NCBI GenBank assembly: GCA_029931535.1
Contig: JAQPZY010001001.1
Span: forward strand, 682,001-746,000
Source: Margaritifera margaritifera
Taxonomy: Eukaryota; Mollusca; Bivalvia; Unionida; Margaritiferidae
Direction: 5' to 3'
DNA length: 64,000 nucleotides
Of the stretch, positions 36,151 through 64,000 are shown in pieces. A program made the position numbers and the translations under genes. How positions within the stretch are numbered: the stretch's first letter is position 1; each line of letters starts with the position of its first letter. The notes beneath the pieces are model-generated. The model ran no database searches. It saw only the letters and a program-made list of their open reading frames with translations, and was not told where the DNA came from.

Positions 36151-36187
36151 TTATATACCTGTGTACTCTTATTTATGTGGCCATTTC
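36151..36187 (+). promoter_or_regulatory. Candidate TATA box and initiator of the secreted-protein gene
   Basis: TTATATACC at 36151-36159 lies 29 nt before CCATTTCC at 36181-36188, which fits a YYANWYY initiator. Transcription from there would give a 5' UTR of about 45 nt before the ATG at 36229. The match is by eye and such motifs are common in AT-rich DNA. Confidence 0.35.
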
Positions 36188-36228
36188 CATACACACACAC
36201 TTTCGAACACCTTGGAATCTAAATCAGA

Positions 36229-63617
<27,389 letters not shown>

Positions 63618-63862
63618 GCAAACATGGCGCGATAGTGATTTATATCCAAAAACGGCACGTGACTCCATTTGTCTTGGCACTAACCTGCTTGTGTTTTTTT
63701 TTTTTTTTTGTTCCGTAAAACACCAAACCAAATACGGAAATCTAATTTAGCTATTAATGCTGTTAAAACCCTAAGAATATATTTGTTCCTTCTATCTCCT
63801 TTTTTTAAAGTTTCATTAAAAGCAGTTTATTTTACGAGAGCCAGTAGTTAAATTTCTCGACC

Positions 63863-63868
63863 AATAAA
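63863..63868 (+). promoter_or_regulatory. Possible poly(A) signal AATAAA
   Basis: AATAAA lies about 245 nt after the candidate stop of exon 9. It is relevant only if that exon is terminal; the hexamer is frequent in AT-rich DNA. Confidence 0.3.
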
Positions 63869-64000
63869 CTTCTTTGTAAATATCATCTTCTGTCCATTCT
63901 CGGCAACCAAATGTTCTACGTACTTAAATTCCAACAGAGTGAATTCTTCAGCTTTGTGTATGAAGTTTTAGAGCACTGTAAATGGAAAAATTAAGATTAC

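Overview
The window looks like AT-rich, repeat-dense animal DNA. It has no bacterial-style gene packing, many microsatellites and minisatellites, tRNA-derived SINEs, hAT-type and other MITEs, non-LTR and LTR retrotransposon remains, and one gene of tiny exons with large introns. The repeat flavour (SINEs, Polinton/Maverick-like fragments, a Gmr1-like LTR element) and the secreted Gly/Pro/Phe/Met-rich product suggest a lophotrochozoan, most likely a mollusc. That placement is inference, not proof.

Layout. 1-5.0 kb: one SINE, a short MITE, two blocks of a decayed ~150-bp tandem repeat and a 21-bp minisatellite; no gene recognised. 5.08-10.69 kb: a complete-ended LTR retrotransposon on the minus strand, with 840/848-bp LTRs, a 5-bp target duplication and a tRNA-Pro-type primer site. 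It carries broken gag, protease, integrase and reverse transcriptase in that order. Integrase before RT with Ty3/gypsy-like domain sequences is the mark of the Gmr1 group. 10.9-12.5 kb: more of the ~150-bp repeat. 12.9-19.55 kb: decayed coding fragments on both strands, probably one or more large, old mobile elements. 19.6-21.73 kb: two abutting minisatellites (53 bp x 7; 56 bp x 30). 22.3-23.9 kb: two further decayed repeat families. 25.2-25.8 kb: two SINEs tail to tail. 26.75 kb: a 105-bp hAT MITE. 30.85-35.49 kb: two broken copies of a non-LTR retrotransposon on the minus strand, one split by LTR-like sequence.

36.2 kb to at least 63.5 kb: the one convincing host gene, on the plus strand. 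It starts with a signal-peptide exon and continues through small exons (24-117 nt). Every internal exon is a multiple of three, and every junction is phase 1. The longest open frames in this half of the window are repeat artefacts, so the gene shows only through splice signals, phase and composition. Its introns hold a 35-bp minisatellite of about 45 copies, Polinton-type integrase remains, SINEs, hAT and hairpin MITEs, and many microsatellites.

The main leads are the phase-1 micro-exon secreted gene, the Gmr1-order retroelement with almost identical LTRs but ruined enzymes, a hairpin-rich MITE family whose longer copies each sit beside a minisatellite, and the unexplained multi-ORF element remains at 12.9-19.5 kb.
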